Shown here: positions 13,350 through 20,866 of the stretch, piece after piece | Layout: every line of letters starts with the position of its first letter | Position numbering within the stretch: the stretch's first letter is position 1 | Assembly (NCBI GenBank): GCA_020723345.1 | Contig: DYJA01000068.1 | Span: 1-34,071, forward strand | DNA from: Candidatus Aquidulcis sp. | GTDB lineage: Bacteria; Chloroflexota; Anaerolineae; UBA4142 | Direction of reading: 5' to 3' | Length of the DNA: 34,071 nt | The notes under the pieces: generated by a model | Databases searched by the model: none | What the model was told of the DNA's origin: nothing | The model's input: only the letters and a program-made list of their open reading frames with translations | Made by a program: the position numbers and the translations under genes

Positions 13350-13979
13350 ATGTCACTTTTCGTCACCTTTGAAGGTCCCGATGGCAGCGGCAAGACGACG
13401 CAGGCGCGTCGTCTCGTCGAACATTTGCAAGCGCGCGGATACTCGGTCATCTACACGCGCGAACCGGGCGGGACGGAAATCAGCGAACAAATTCGCCAGG
13501 TCATTCTGTCGCCGCGCAACAAGGCGATGCAGCGCGAAGCCGAAGTGCTGCTGTTCTCCGCCGCGCGCGCCCAAATCGTCGCGGAACTGATCCGCCCCGC
13601 GCTCGCGGCTGGCAAACTCGTCATCTGCGACCGCTACGCGGATTCGACGATGGCGTACCAGGGCTACGGCTTGGGGCTGGATTTGGCGGGACTGCGCGCG
13701 ATCACGCGCTTTGCGACCGGCGGACTCGTGCCCGATCTGACGTTCTACGTCGACGTGCCCGCCGAAATCGGATTGGCGCGGCGTCACCGCGGCGCAACGA
13801 ACCGGCTCGATCAAAAAGATGTCGCGTACCATACGCGCGTGCGGAACGGTTATTTGGCATTGGCGCAGGCGGAGCCGCAGCGCATCGTCGTCGTTGACGG
13901 CACGCGGTCGATTGACGTGGTGCAACAAGAAATTCGCGCGCGGATAATGACCGAGTTGAACCACCGACGGAGCCGGTGA
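13350..13979 (+). CDS. tmk: Thymidylate kinase
   Basis: A 209-residue P-loop kinase that converts dTMP to dTDP with ATP in the cytoplasm. The P-loop GPDGSGKT is at 9-16, the TREPGGT motif around 36-42 contains the Arg that contacts the phosphates, and the DRYADST motif is at 94-100. A lid region with ARRHRGATNRLD follows later. Length is normal for the family. It lies close to the ThyX-like gene but on the opposite strand, and the two steps are consecutive in dTTP synthesis. No strong SD is seen directly upstream (GAGTG near 13338). It is followed by a GC-rich palindrome region and then the c-di-AMP receptor gene, a tmk-darA order also known in other Gram-positive-type genomes. Confidence 0.95.
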   Translation: MSLFVTFEGPDGSGKTTQARRLVEHLQARGYSVIYTREPGGTEISEQIRQVILSPRNKAMQREAEVLLFSAARAQIVAELIRPALAAGKLVICDRYADSTMAYQGYGLGLDLAGLRAITRFATGGLVPDLTFYVDVPAEIGLARRHRGATNRLDQKDVAYHTRVRNGYLALAQAEPQRIVVVDGTRSIDVVQQEIRARIMTELNHRRSR

Positions 13980-13996
13980 TTGCACATATCTGTTGC

Positions 13997-14039
13997 GCGG
14001 GCAGCCTGCCCGCCAGACCCGCGAGCGAGCCGCTCGCTC
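13997..14039. repeat. Paired GC-rich hairpins after tmk
   Basis: GCGGGCA-GCC-TGCCCGC (13997-14013) and GAGCGAGC-C-GCTCGCTC (14023-14039). They begin about 20 nt after the tmk stop and have no T-run. The sequence resembles the 27-nt repeat at 148-210 in its GAGCC/GGCTC core. Confidence 0.75.
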
Positions 14040-14075
14040 CACATTGAGACGTGTACAATCACCAGGACGGAGTGA

Positions 14076-14104
14076 TTGACGCGCTTGCCAAGCGATTGTA
14101 TAAT
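14076..14104 (+). promoter_or_regulatory. Promoter TTGACG-N17-TATAAT for darA
   Basis: TTGACG (14076-14081), an exact 17-nt spacer and TGTATAAT ending at 14104, 29 nt before the start codon of the c-di-AMP receptor gene. This indicates strong expression independent of tmk. Confidence 0.75.
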
Positions 14105-14133
14105 CTAGTCGAGGAAAGCCAAAGGGGGAACGA

Positions 14134-14463
14134 ATGAAACTTGTTTTCGCGATCGTACACAATGACGATGCAGGTAAACTGACCGACGCGCTGCGCGATC
14201 ACAATTTCCAGTTCACGCTCATCAGCACGACCGGCGGCTTTTTGCGCGAAGGCAACGCGACGATCTTGATCGGCGTGGATGAAGATAAATTGGATGACGC
14301 GTTGTCGCTGATCAAAGCGAACTGCGTGACGCGCACGCAGTTCGTCAATCCGATGCCGCCGGTGATGGAGCCCGGCGAATTGTACCTCGCCCAACCGGTC
14401 GAAGTCCAAGTCGGCGGCGCGACGGTGTTTGTGCTGAATGTGGAACGGTTTGAAAAATTCTAG
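14134..14463 (+). CDS. darA: Cyclic di-AMP receptor, DarA/PstA family
   Basis: A 109-residue PII-like trimeric protein that binds cyclic di-AMP. Diagnostic features are the start KLVFAIVHNDDAGKL, the ligand loop STTGGFLREGN (31-41), the following TILIGVDE strand and a closing TVFVLNVERFEKF. Length matches the family (about 109). AAGGGGG precedes the ATG. Its output is not known in most bacteria; c-di-AMP generally controls potassium and osmotic homeostasis, which fits loosely with the kdp genes at the right end of this window. A diadenylate cyclase is not in view. Confidence 0.93.
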   Translation: MKLVFAIVHNDDAGKLTDALRDHNFQFTLISTTGGFLREGNATILIGVDEDKLDDALSLIKANCVTRTQFVNPMPPVMEPGELYLAQPVEVQVGGATVFVLNVERFEKF

Positions 14464-14612
14464 AAGGATGAAGATGGCATCAGAAGGAAAAAGAAGGCAC
14501 GCGAAGGGATGAGAAAGCAAGAAGATAGAGAAGGCGCGCACCCCCTAATGCCCTCCGCGCCTTCTGTACCGTCATTATCTTCTACTGCCCTCTACGCGCC
14601 TTCTTATCCCCT
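14464..14612. repeat. Purine-rich/pyrimidine-rich foldback between convergent genes
   Basis: The first half on the + strand is a GAAG/AAGA-rich tract and the second half is its pyrimidine-rich complement (GCGCCTTCT, CCTTCT, CCCTCT). GAAGGCGCGC around 14530 and GCGCCTTC near 14559 and 14599 can pair. It starts right after the darA stop and ends at the FmdB-like stop. Confidence 0.7.
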
Positions 14613-15002
14613 CTAAAGATCACCCATCGCCGATTCTCCCGCGCCTCCCAACCCCGGCATCGTCTTCTCGATTTCTTCCGGGCTTTCTCCCGCTTCGAGG
14701 CGATCGACCATCTCGCCGAATTCGGGTCCCAGGTCTTCGCCGCCCATCTGATCGCCCATCTTCCGCATGAACCGCGCGACGCTCTTGGGATCGTTTTCGT
14801 CCACATCGCCAAACGCGGATGGATCCGATAACGCGTCCAAGCGCGCTTCCTCGGATTTGACAGTCGCGACGCGCGACACCAAGCGCGCGAGATTTTTTCC
14901 GCCGCAATTCGGACAGGTCGGATCGCCAACCGCCGCGAAGGATCGAAAGAAAACGCTGACGCGGCGTCGGCAATCCGCGCAGCGGTATTCGTAAATCGGC
15001 AT
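14613..15002 (-). CDS. FmdB-type zinc-ribbon protein
   Basis: A 129-residue protein whose first 40 residues are the FmdB-type zinc ribbon: MPIYEYRC followed by C8, C11, C30 and C33 as zinc ligands (CADC and CPNCGG). The rest is acidic and helical with FMRKMGDQMGGEDLGPE, probably flexible. Such proteins were named for a formamide/acetamide regulator, but most have no defined role. The start at 15002 was chosen for the invariant MPIYEY and GGAG (15008-15011). It stands alone, convergent with darA. Confidence 0.88.
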   Translation of the reverse strand: MPIYEYRCADCRRRVSVFFRSFAAVGDPTCPNCGGKNLARLVSRVATVKSEEARLDALSDPSAFGDVDENDPKSVARFMRKMGDQMGGEDLGPEFGEMVDRLEAGESPEEIEKTMPGLGGAGESAMGDL

Positions 15003-15114
15003 TGTTTCTCTCCACTCAACTCCCAACCTTGCGAAGGTTGATCCCGCATCCGGCATACACTTGCAATTCAACCTTCGTATGGATCAGAACAGATTATATC
15101 GAAACTGCAATCAA

Positions 15115-15143
15115 TTGACAAGCCAGGAACGTCATCATATAAT
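15115..15143 (+). promoter_or_regulatory. Perfect consensus promoter TTGACA-N17-TATAAT
   Basis: TTGACA (15115-15120), exactly 17 nt, then TATAAT (15138-15143), 35 nt upstream of the acyl-CoA dehydrogenase start. Both hexamers match the sigma70 consensus at all positions. Confidence 0.85.
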
Positions 15144-15178
15144 TTGTTCACCATACTTCAAAGGCGAAGGAGGGGTTG

Positions 15179-16327
15179 ATGGATTTCCAATTGAGCGAGG
15201 AGCAACGCGCGATCCGCGAACTGGTGCGCGATTTTGCGGAGAAAGAAATCGCGCCGCGCGCCGCCGAGATTGACAAGACGGACGAGTTTCCCGCCGATGT
15301 CTTTAGCAAAATGGGCGCGCAAGGTTTGCTGGGCTTGCCGTACCCCGAAGAGTACGGCGGCGGCGGCGCGGATGTGACCTCGCAAGCGCTCGCGGTCGAA
15401 GAAGTTTCGCGCGTATCGGGTTCGGTCGGGTTGACGTATGCAGCGCATTTGTCACTCGCTTGCGGACCCCTTTTCATGTTCGGCACCGAAGAACAAAAAA
15501 AGAAATGGCTCGCGCCGCTCGCCAAAGGCGAAGATCTCGGCGCGCTCGCGCTGACCGAAACAAAAAGCGGCAGCGATCTCGCGGGCTCGGTTGCGACGAC
15601 GGCGATGCTGAAAGGCGACGAGTGGATTCTCAACGGCACGAAGATGTACGTCACGTCGGGCGCGGTCGCGCGCTCGATCACCGTGCTGTGCGCGACCGAC
15701 AAAGCGAAAGGGCATCGCGGCTTGAGTATGATCGTCGTACCGCGCGGCGCGCCGGGGTTGACGATCGGCAAAGTTGAAGAAAAGATGGGCTTGCACGGTT
15801 CGCTGACGACGCAGATTTTTCTCGAAGACTGCCGCGTGCCGAAAGAAAATTTGCTCGGCGGCGAAGGCGAGGGTTTCAAGCAAGCGATGATGACGCTCGA
15901 CAGCGGACGGATCGGCATCGGCGCGATGGCGTTGGGCTTGGGACGCGCCGCGCTCGAAGCGTCGATCAAGTACGCGCAAGAACGCCAGGCGTTCGGCAAA
16001 CCGATTGCGGATTTTCAGGCGATTCAATGGATGATCGCGGATTGTTCGGTCGAGTTGGAAGCCGCGCGTTTGCTCGTGCTGCAAGCCGCGTACTTGAAAG
16101 ACACCCAGCAAAGTTTTTCGCAACAAGCCGCGATGGCGAAACTATTCGCGTCGGAAGCCGCCGACCGCGCGTGCTGGAAAGCGATTCAGATTCACGGCGG
16201 CGCGGGCTATTTGCGCGATTTTCCCGTCGAACGATTTTACCGCGACAATCGCCTGACGATGATCGGCGAGGGGACGAGCGAAATTTTGCGGATGGTAATC
16301 GCGCGGAATATTTTGCGCGCGCCGTAG
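15179..16327 (+). CDS. Acyl-CoA dehydrogenase
   Basis: A 382-residue FAD enzyme of the short/branched-chain acyl-CoA dehydrogenase type, which removes hydrogens from the alpha and beta carbons of an acyl-CoA and passes electrons to ETF. Family features are the N-terminal helix SEEQRAIRELVRDFAEKEIAPRA, the FAD motif ALTETKSGSDL, the VTSGAVA region, the ERQAFGKPIADFQAIQWMIAD helix and IQIHGGAGYLRDFPVERFYRD. The catalytic glutamate is E364 in IGEGTSEI. ATG at 15179 with GGAGG (15169-15173); a TTG one codon earlier is less likely. It stands alone under a perfect consensus promoter with a terminator at 16336. Chain-length preference cannot be read from sequence. It could serve leucine/isoleucine or fatty-acid degradation. 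Confidence 0.95.
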   Translation: MDFQLSEEQRAIRELVRDFAEKEIAPRAAEIDKTDEFPADVFSKMGAQGLLGLPYPEEYGGGGADVTSQALAVEEVSRVSGSVGLTYAAHLSLACGPLFMFGTEEQKKKWLAPLAKGEDLGALALTETKSGSDLAGSVATTAMLKGDEWILNGTKMYVTSGAVARSITVLCATDKAKGHRGLSMIVVPRGAPGLTIGKVEEKMGLHGSLTTQIFLEDCRVPKENLLGGEGEGFKQAMMTLDSGRIGIGAMALGLGRAALEASIKYAQERQAFGKPIADFQAIQWMIADCSVELEAARLLVLQAAYLKDTQQSFSQQAAMAKLFASEAADRACWKAIQIHGGAGYLRDFPVERFYRDNRLTMIGEGTSEILRMVIARNILRAP

Positions 16328-16335
16328 AAAAATCA

Positions 16336-16366
16336 GAAACCCGCTTTCTCAAAGAAAGCGGGTTTC
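16336..16366. terminator. Bidirectional terminator hairpin
   Basis: A perfect 14-bp stem GAAACCCGCTTTCT / AGAAAGCGGGTTTC with a 3-nt loop lies between the convergent acyl-CoA dehydrogenase and HAD genes. A-rich and T-rich flanks support termination in both directions. Confidence 0.85.
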
Positions 16367-16375
16367 TCATTCGCA

Positions 16376-17086
16376 TCACTCCTCAAATTTTCTTTCCAAC
16401 AACGCGCCAAATTCCTCCAACGTGCCGCGCCAATCCGCCGGAACATCCGTCGCCATGAATGCCGTGTCGGTGACCCAGAACGTTTTCATGCCCGCGCGCT
16501 TGGCCGGCAGAATATCGTTTTGCACTTCGTTGCCGACCATGACGCAATCTTCCGGCGCGCAGCCAATCTTTTCTGCGATCTCGTGATAGTACGCCGGGTG
16601 CGGTTTGGACGCGCGCATATTTTCGTACGCCGTGATCAGCGCGTACGAAAAGTCCGCGAGTTTGCCCCATTCCAGACGTTGCTGCACGGCGACGAGCGGA
16701 AAGACCGGCATCGTCGCGATCACCACCGGCACGCGCGCGTCGAACGCGCGGCGGACGACGGCGCGCGCCTCCGGAATCGGATTGACGTACGCGCGCAGAT
16801 CGCGGTACTCGCGCGCGTAGAAATCGTCGAACAGCGGCATCAGCGTTTCGCGCGGCACGCCGATCTTTGGGAAAAAATCGGCGGCGAATATATCGGCGAG
16901 CGTGCGCGTGGCATCCGCGCTGGCGACCATCGCGTGCGTGGACGCGTTCAACTGCGCGATCAATTTCTCCGGCGCGATGAGGTGCGCGAGTTTTCTTGTG
17001 AGCGCGGCAAAGTACGGCGGAAGAAACGATTCCATCGAGTCGTTAATCAACGTACCGTCGAGATCGAAAAGAATGGCTTGTGGCAT
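16376..17086 (-). CDS. HAD-family hydrolase
   Basis: A 236-residue haloacid-dehalogenase-type phosphatase. Motif I DLDGTL (8-13) gives nucleophile D8 and acid/base D10. Motif II is ATM with the preceding VVI strand, motif III is the Lys in ASKPHPAYY, and motif IV is VGNEVQNDILPAKRAG. The helical cap (about 15-100) is of the C1 type. AAAGGA (17091-17096) precedes the ATG. The substrate is probably a small phosphate ester but cannot be assigned. It is convergent with the acyl-CoA dehydrogenase, and no pathway neighbour is evident. Confidence 0.9.
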   Translation of the reverse strand: MPQAILFDLDGTLINDSMESFLPPYFAALTRKLAHLIAPEKLIAQLNASTHAMVASADATRTLADIFAADFFPKIGVPRETLMPLFDDFYAREYRDLRAYVNPIPEARAVVRRAFDARVPVVIATMPVFPLVAVQQRLEWGKLADFSYALITAYENMRASKPHPAYYHEIAEKIGCAPEDCVMVGNEVQNDILPAKRAGMKTFWVTDTAFMATDVPADWRGTLEEFGALLERKFEE

Positions 17087-17111
17087 GTGGTCCTTTCGGG
17101 TGGGTGAATTT

Positions 17112-17173
17112 GGCGATCAGGCAATCAAGCAGTCCGGCAATTGGTGGACTGCTCCCTGATTGACGATTGCCTA
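17112..17173. repeat. Foldback GGCAATC/GATTGCC repeat, second copy type
   Basis: GGCGATCAGGCAATCAAGCAGTCCGGCAATTGG is followed by GGACTGCTCCCTGATTGACGATTGCC. The right arm includes the stop codon of the downstream-reading hydrolase (complement of 17171-17173). It shares ATCAGGCAATC with the element at 6115-6174. Confidence 0.8.
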
Positions 17174-18121
17174 GTTACCGGTTCGGTTCGCCGCCTGAAC
17201 CGCGTCCGCAATCAAGCGTATCGTCGTCGGGTCTTGAAAATAATTGTGCGAGTCCAAGGGCCCGACGCCGACGTCGATGAAAATATCGAGAATGGCGCTG
17301 CCGGGCTTGCTGAATTGGGAACACAGCGGGCTGGCGACCGGATCCGTCGAATCAAAAATATTGTACCAGTGTTCCACCGTGGCGCAACTGAGTCGCGTCG
17401 GAGTGCCGGCGCGCAGGCGCAAAACCGTGGTGAGCGGACAACCGAGCGTGAACCAGTACGCAATTTTCGGCCGGTCGCCCACCCAGGCGTTCAGCACGTC
17501 GTACGCGACGACCGAGCCGAGACTATGACTCACCAGCACGATTTTTTCGCACTGCTGCGCGGCGAGCAGTTTGTCGATCAATGCTTGCCGGATCGGCTTG
17601 ACGAAATTGGGATCGTCACGCAAATAGAAAAACACGTCGGCAACTGTCTGCGTGATCTGATCGCGCATTTCCTTCAACGACTTGGTCAACGCCGCGTTCG
17701 CCATCGCGTCCCATACTTTGTCGACCGGCGGCGCATCGCTCCGCCCTGGGATGAGTGACCGCACCAAGTTATTGGCAAATTGCGGCAAAAAAAGTTGCGG
17801 CGTCGTGAGTGCCAGCGCCGCGCGAATACTATTCCACAGCAGTGTGTTCAGCAACGCGCTTTGCGGTGCGGTGGGCGCGGCCGCGCGCGCAACTTGCGCG
17901 GCGGGCGAATTCACCACATCGGAATAACACGCACCGGACGCGTCGAACGCGGAGAGAGTAGAACTTCCGTCAATACAATTCTGGATCGCTTTGGCGACGG
18001 GTTCCCAATAATCGGCGTCCCACTTGCCCCCGCCATGAACAAACACGACGCCCGTCCGCGACCGCGGATGAACGGGCACATTACTCGGCGCGCTCGAGGC
18101 GCCAAGGGCTTCGTTGCTCAT
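17171..18121 (-). CDS. Alpha/beta hydrolase, paralogue A
   Basis: A 316-residue cytoplasmic alpha/beta hydrolase without a signal peptide. VVFVHGGG (25-32) forms the oxyanion region and LVSHSLGS has the nucleophile S200. A candidate catalytic histidine is H292 in DSHNYF near the C-terminus. An insertion of about 110 residues before the nucleophile is helical and may be a lid. GGAGGAG lies directly upstream of the ATG at 18121. The next gene upstream encodes a divergent paralogue with the same order of motifs and the same C-terminal DIF..V......SH.YF pattern. Esterase or lipase activity is likely, but the substrate is unknown. The stop codon lies in a foldback repeat. Confidence 0.82.
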   Translation of the reverse strand: MSNEALGASSAPSNVPVHPRSRTGVVFVHGGGKWDADYWEPVAKAIQNCIDGSSTLSAFDASGACYSDVVNSPAAQVARAAAPTAPQSALLNTLLWNSIRAALALTTPQLFLPQFANNLVRSLIPGRSDAPPVDKVWDAMANAALTKSLKEMRDQITQTVADVFFYLRDDPNFVKPIRQALIDKLLAAQQCEKIVLVSHSLGSVVAYDVLNAWVGDRPKIAYWFTLGCPLTTVLRLRAGTPTRLSCATVEHWYNIFDSTDPVASPLCSQFSKPGSAILDIFIDVGVGPLDSHNYFQDPTTIRLIADAVQAANRTGN

Positions 18122-18140
18122 GATCTCCTCCTTCGAAAAC

Positions 18141-18168
18141 GTAGGACAAATTTCCAAATTTGTCCTAC
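18141..18168. repeat. Near-zero-loop palindrome between the paralogous hydrolases
   Basis: A perfect 13-bp inverted repeat GTAGGACAAATTT / AAATTTGTCCTAC with only CC between the arms. It lies 5 nt after the stop of paralogue B and about 10 nt upstream of the ribosome site of paralogue A. Confidence 0.85.
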
Positions 18169-18173
18169 CCAAC

Positions 18174-19013
18174 TCACGCGCGCAGCGCGTCCGCAAACAT
18201 TTGGATCGTTTCTCGATTGGTGAAATAATCGTGCGAAGCAATTGGATCGAATGCGACGTTGACGAAAATATCGTGCAGCCGATAGCCGGGTTGGGGAAAC
18301 GACGGACCGAGCGGATCCGCAATCCAATCGGTCGTATCGTAGACGTTATGCCAACGCGCGACATTCTGCGGCGTGATCGCGCCCAGGTTGTCGTCGTACA
18401 TACCGATGCGGCGCAATTTGGCGATGGGCGCGCCGGTCGTAAACCAAAATGGAATTTTGTACCGGTGAGCGGATTGCTTGAGGACGTCGAAACACATCAC
18501 AGCGCCAAACGACAGACACACCAGCACAATGTCTTGCGATTTCTGTTTGGCTTGATCGAGCACGGTCGTGAGCCGCGCTTGAATTTCCGCGCGCACGCCC
18601 GCGTCGAAAAAGTACGCGGCGATTTCTTTTGTAATGCCGCCGAATCGTTCGAGCGGCGCGGGCAAACCGGCAATGCTCACCGCGCGGTCGGCGGGAATCG
18701 TCGGACTGTTGCGCGCGGCGTCGAACGATTTCCGGAGTTCGTTTTGAAAATCGGCTTTGAATTGCGATTGCTCCGGCGTTTCGAGCGCGCGCGCGCGCTG
18801 CCGGTTCGTCACGTCGGCGTAGTAAACGGGCAGGTACGCGAATGAATGCCCAAGTTCTTTTTCGACGGCGGCGACGAGCGGCTTGTACCAATCCTCTGGA
18901 AAAGTTCCCGCGCCGTGAACCATCACCAAAACTTTTTGCGACGCGGTCACCGCGCGCGTGATTTTTTTGCGCGGCGCGCGTTTTTGTTTGGAGCGGACAA
19001 TTCGTTTTGCCAT
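18174..19013 (-). CDS. Alpha/beta hydrolase, paralogue B
   Basis: A 279-residue alpha/beta hydrolase with a very basic N-terminus (first 20 residues rich in K and R, no hydrophobic core). VLVMVHGAG (28-36) is the oxyanion region, S168 in LVCLSFG is the nucleophile in a variant elbow (Cys-Leu-Ser-Phe-Gly), and H261 in ASHDYF is the probable histidine. AGGGG precedes the ATG at 19013; the frame extends upstream to 19466 only antisense to the PA14 gene. It is paralogous to the following gene. A shared tail (DIFVNVAFDPIASHDYF) suggests both recognise a related substrate or partner. Confidence 0.82.
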   Translation of the reverse strand: MAKRIVRSKQKRAPRKKITRAVTASQKVLVMVHGAGTFPEDWYKPLVAAVEKELGHSFAYLPVYYADVTNRQRARALETPEQSQFKADFQNELRKSFDAARNSPTIPADRAVSIAGLPAPLERFGGITKEIAAYFFDAGVRAEIQARLTTVLDQAKQKSQDIVLVCLSFGAVMCFDVLKQSAHRYKIPFWFTTGAPIAKLRRIGMYDDNLGAITPQNVARWHNVYDTTDWIADPLGPSFPQPGYRLHDIFVNVAFDPIASHDYFTNRETIQMFADALRA

Positions 19014-19030
19014 TGGTTCCCCTTTTGAAC

Positions 19031-19101
19031 GTGACAAGGGACAAGTGGCAGGGGAAGTAAAACGCGCAACATCCCTTGTCGCCTGTCGCCCGTCACTTGT
19101 T
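19031..19101. repeat. Foldback GACAAGGGACAAG/CCCTTGTC repeat
   Basis: GTGACAAGGGACAAGTGGCAGG is followed at 19073-19100 by CCCTTGTCGCCTGTCGCC and CGTCACTTGT, its approximate inverse. The right end overlaps the TAA stop codon of the triple-PA14 gene (complement of 19100-19102). Confidence 0.8.
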
Positions 19102-20785
19102 ACCGTAACGAAAAACGCGCCGCGTCCACAACTATCGTTGTCGCGAGCGACGCTTCGTACGTCGCGTCGGACACGGTGACGTATTCGTCTTCTGTCGCAC
19201 CGAAATAGTAAACGCCCAAACTCACCCACTGATTCGCGTACAGCGATTGATTGAGCGTGCGCGCGTCGAACGCGCCGGCGTGCGCGATCCAATAACGCGC
19301 GCCGCGCGTCGTGCCGAGGTTCGCGGGAATGTACACCGACACGTCGTAATAGCCGGGGCGCGGCAACGGCGCGTACCAGCGCGCCCATTTCGATTCTGAT
19401 TGTGCGAATGCGTTGTTCTTCAAAACGAACGCCGTACCGCCATAGCCGTTCGGCGCGGTCTGCCAAACGTCGTCTACGCCGCTCTTGATAAAGTTGGGAT
19501 TCTTGGTGTCAATCGCGATGTCGCCGGTCGTCGGATTCGCGGCGGCGTGCGCGTCGGGCGATGCCGCGCCGGGCGTGATTTGCACGGCGACGGTCGCGAT
19601 CCCACCGTGATTGTAATATTCGACGCGCCAATCGTGCAAGCCCGCGTTGAGGTACATCATCGCCGCGTGCGGCGTCGGTGCTTGATCGTGCCATTCGTCG
19701 ATCAGCAAATTGTTGTCCACCCACACGCGTACGCCATCGTCCGCTGTTGCGGTGACCGTGTAATAGCCGGGCAACATAGTCGCGCGTTTCGTCGTCCACC
19801 GCACCGACCAATTTGGACCGGAGACGCCGGTACCGGGCGACGCGGTACCCCAGTTGAAATTGATCGCGGCATCGTCGCGCGCAAACGCGGACGCGCCGGT
19901 GAGTCCGGCGTTGTCGAAATATTCGCCGCGCCACGTTTCCGCGCTACCGGAAATCGGCGACCAGGTGAGCGAAGCGATCCCGCCGCTGGTCGCGGTGTAA
20001 TATTCCATTTTGATAAAATGATCGCCGTCGGCAAGCGTGACTTCGCCGTTCCAAGTTGTGGCGCGTTGATCGCGCCAGCGGTCAATCACGAGTTGATTGT
20101 CCACCCACAGCCGCGCGCCGTCGTGCGTGCGCGTCGAAAAACGATAGCGTCCCGCGCTGAGATAAACGCTGCGCGTCCAGCGCGCGGAAAACTTGTCGGC
20201 AGGAATTCCGCCGCCGGGTCCGGTCGCGCCGAAATTGAAATTGATCGCGCTATCGTTGCGCGTGAAAACCGGCGCGCCGGAGAGAGTCGGATTGTTAAAG
20301 TACTCGCCGCGCCAATCGGGAAAATTCGCGGAGAGGATTTGCAAATGTGCTTGCGCGTTGCCGATGCGGTCGTAGTATTCAAAGCGGACAAGGTGAAACG
20401 CTTGCGTGAGATTCAGTGTGACGGAACGCGTGGTGAGTTGCTGATCCTGCCACGCGTCGATGACGAGTTGATCGTCGATGAAAAGGCGCGCGCCGTCGTC
20501 GGTCGTCGTGACAAACGTCCAGTTGCCCGGCGTGTCGAGGTACAGCCACCGCGTCCAGCGCGCGGAAAAGTTATCGACAGGAATGCCGCTGCCGGGACTT
20601 GCGTTACCCCACGCAAAGTCAATGTTCGGATCCTCGCGCACGAACGCGGGATTGCCCTGCAAGTTCGCGTTCGCAAAATAGTAACCCGTCCACGCGTTCG
20701 CGGATTGCGCGGGCGCGGGACGCGCGTTGACGATCAGCGTGACGCCGATGCCGATTAAGAGGGTTAGTTTTCTGAATCCGATCAC
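19100..20785 (-). CDS. Secreted triple-PA14 protein with golvesin-like C-terminal domain
   Basis: A 561-residue secreted protein of unknown function. Starting at GTG (20785) gives a typical signal peptide (basic FRK, hydrophobic core, ARPAPAQS cleavage region). The only longer reading begins with TTG at 20851, so the start is uncertain; no clear SD is seen. Three PA14-type beta-sandwich modules follow at about 28-150, 155-275 and 285-410. Each has a YYF/EYF..L.G.P.F.R.D..I.F.WG opening and a DDGARL(F/W)(I/V)D(D/N)QL(V)IDxW core. PA14 modules bind carbohydrate. Residues about 430-560 match golvesin C-terminal-like domains (YDVSVYIPAN, ARYWIAH, W.SLGVYYF). It is a paralogue of the single-PA14 gene at 22769. 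Confidence 0.88.
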   Translation of the reverse strand: MIGFRKLTLLIGIGVTLIVNARPAPAQSANAWTGYYFANANLQGNPAFVREDPNIDFAWGNASPGSGIPVDNFSARWTRWLYLDTPGNWTFVTTTDDGARLFIDDQLVIDAWQDQQLTTRSVTLNLTQAFHLVRFEYYDRIGNAQAHLQILSANFPDWRGEYFNNPTLSGAPVFTRNDSAINFNFGATGPGGGIPADKFSARWTRSVYLSAGRYRFSTRTHDGARLWVDNQLVIDRWRDQRATTWNGEVTLADGDHFIKMEYYTATSGGIASLTWSPISGSAETWRGEYFDNAGLTGASAFARDDAAINFNWGTASPGTGVSGPNWSVRWTTKRATMLPGYYTVTATADDGVRVWVDNNLLIDEWHDQAPTPHAAMMYLNAGLHDWRVEYYNHGGIATVAVQITPGAASPDAHAAANPTTGDIAIDTKNPNFIKSGVDDVWQTAPNGYGGTAFVLKNNAFAQSESKWARWYAPLPRPGYYDVSVYIPANLGTTRGARYWIAHAGAFDARTLNQSLYANQWVSLGVYYFGATEDEYVTVSDATYEASLATTIVVDAARFSLR

Positions 20786-20795
20786 GCCGCAAGTA

Positions 20796-20832
20796 TATTT
20801 GAAAACTTGGGAATTGGCAACAAAAGACCTGA
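20796..20832. repeat. Copy of the terminator-flanking segment at 22093-22129
   Basis: TATTTGAAAA (20796-20805) and the 17-nt GGCAACAAAAGACCTGA (20816-20832) recur at 22093-22102 and 22113-22129. Here only the left arm of the hairpin remains. The two copies enclose the TolB-like lipoprotein gene and a propeller-gene remnant. Confidence 0.7.
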
Positions 20833-20866
20833 GCGATATTTGACCGGTCAAGTTCAGACAATCGCT

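Noticed and set aside
18174-19466. Extended 430-residue reading of hydrolase paralogue B
   Set aside because: The extra N-terminal part is antisense to the triple-PA14 gene and passes through a foldback repeat; the start at 19013 fits SD and family.
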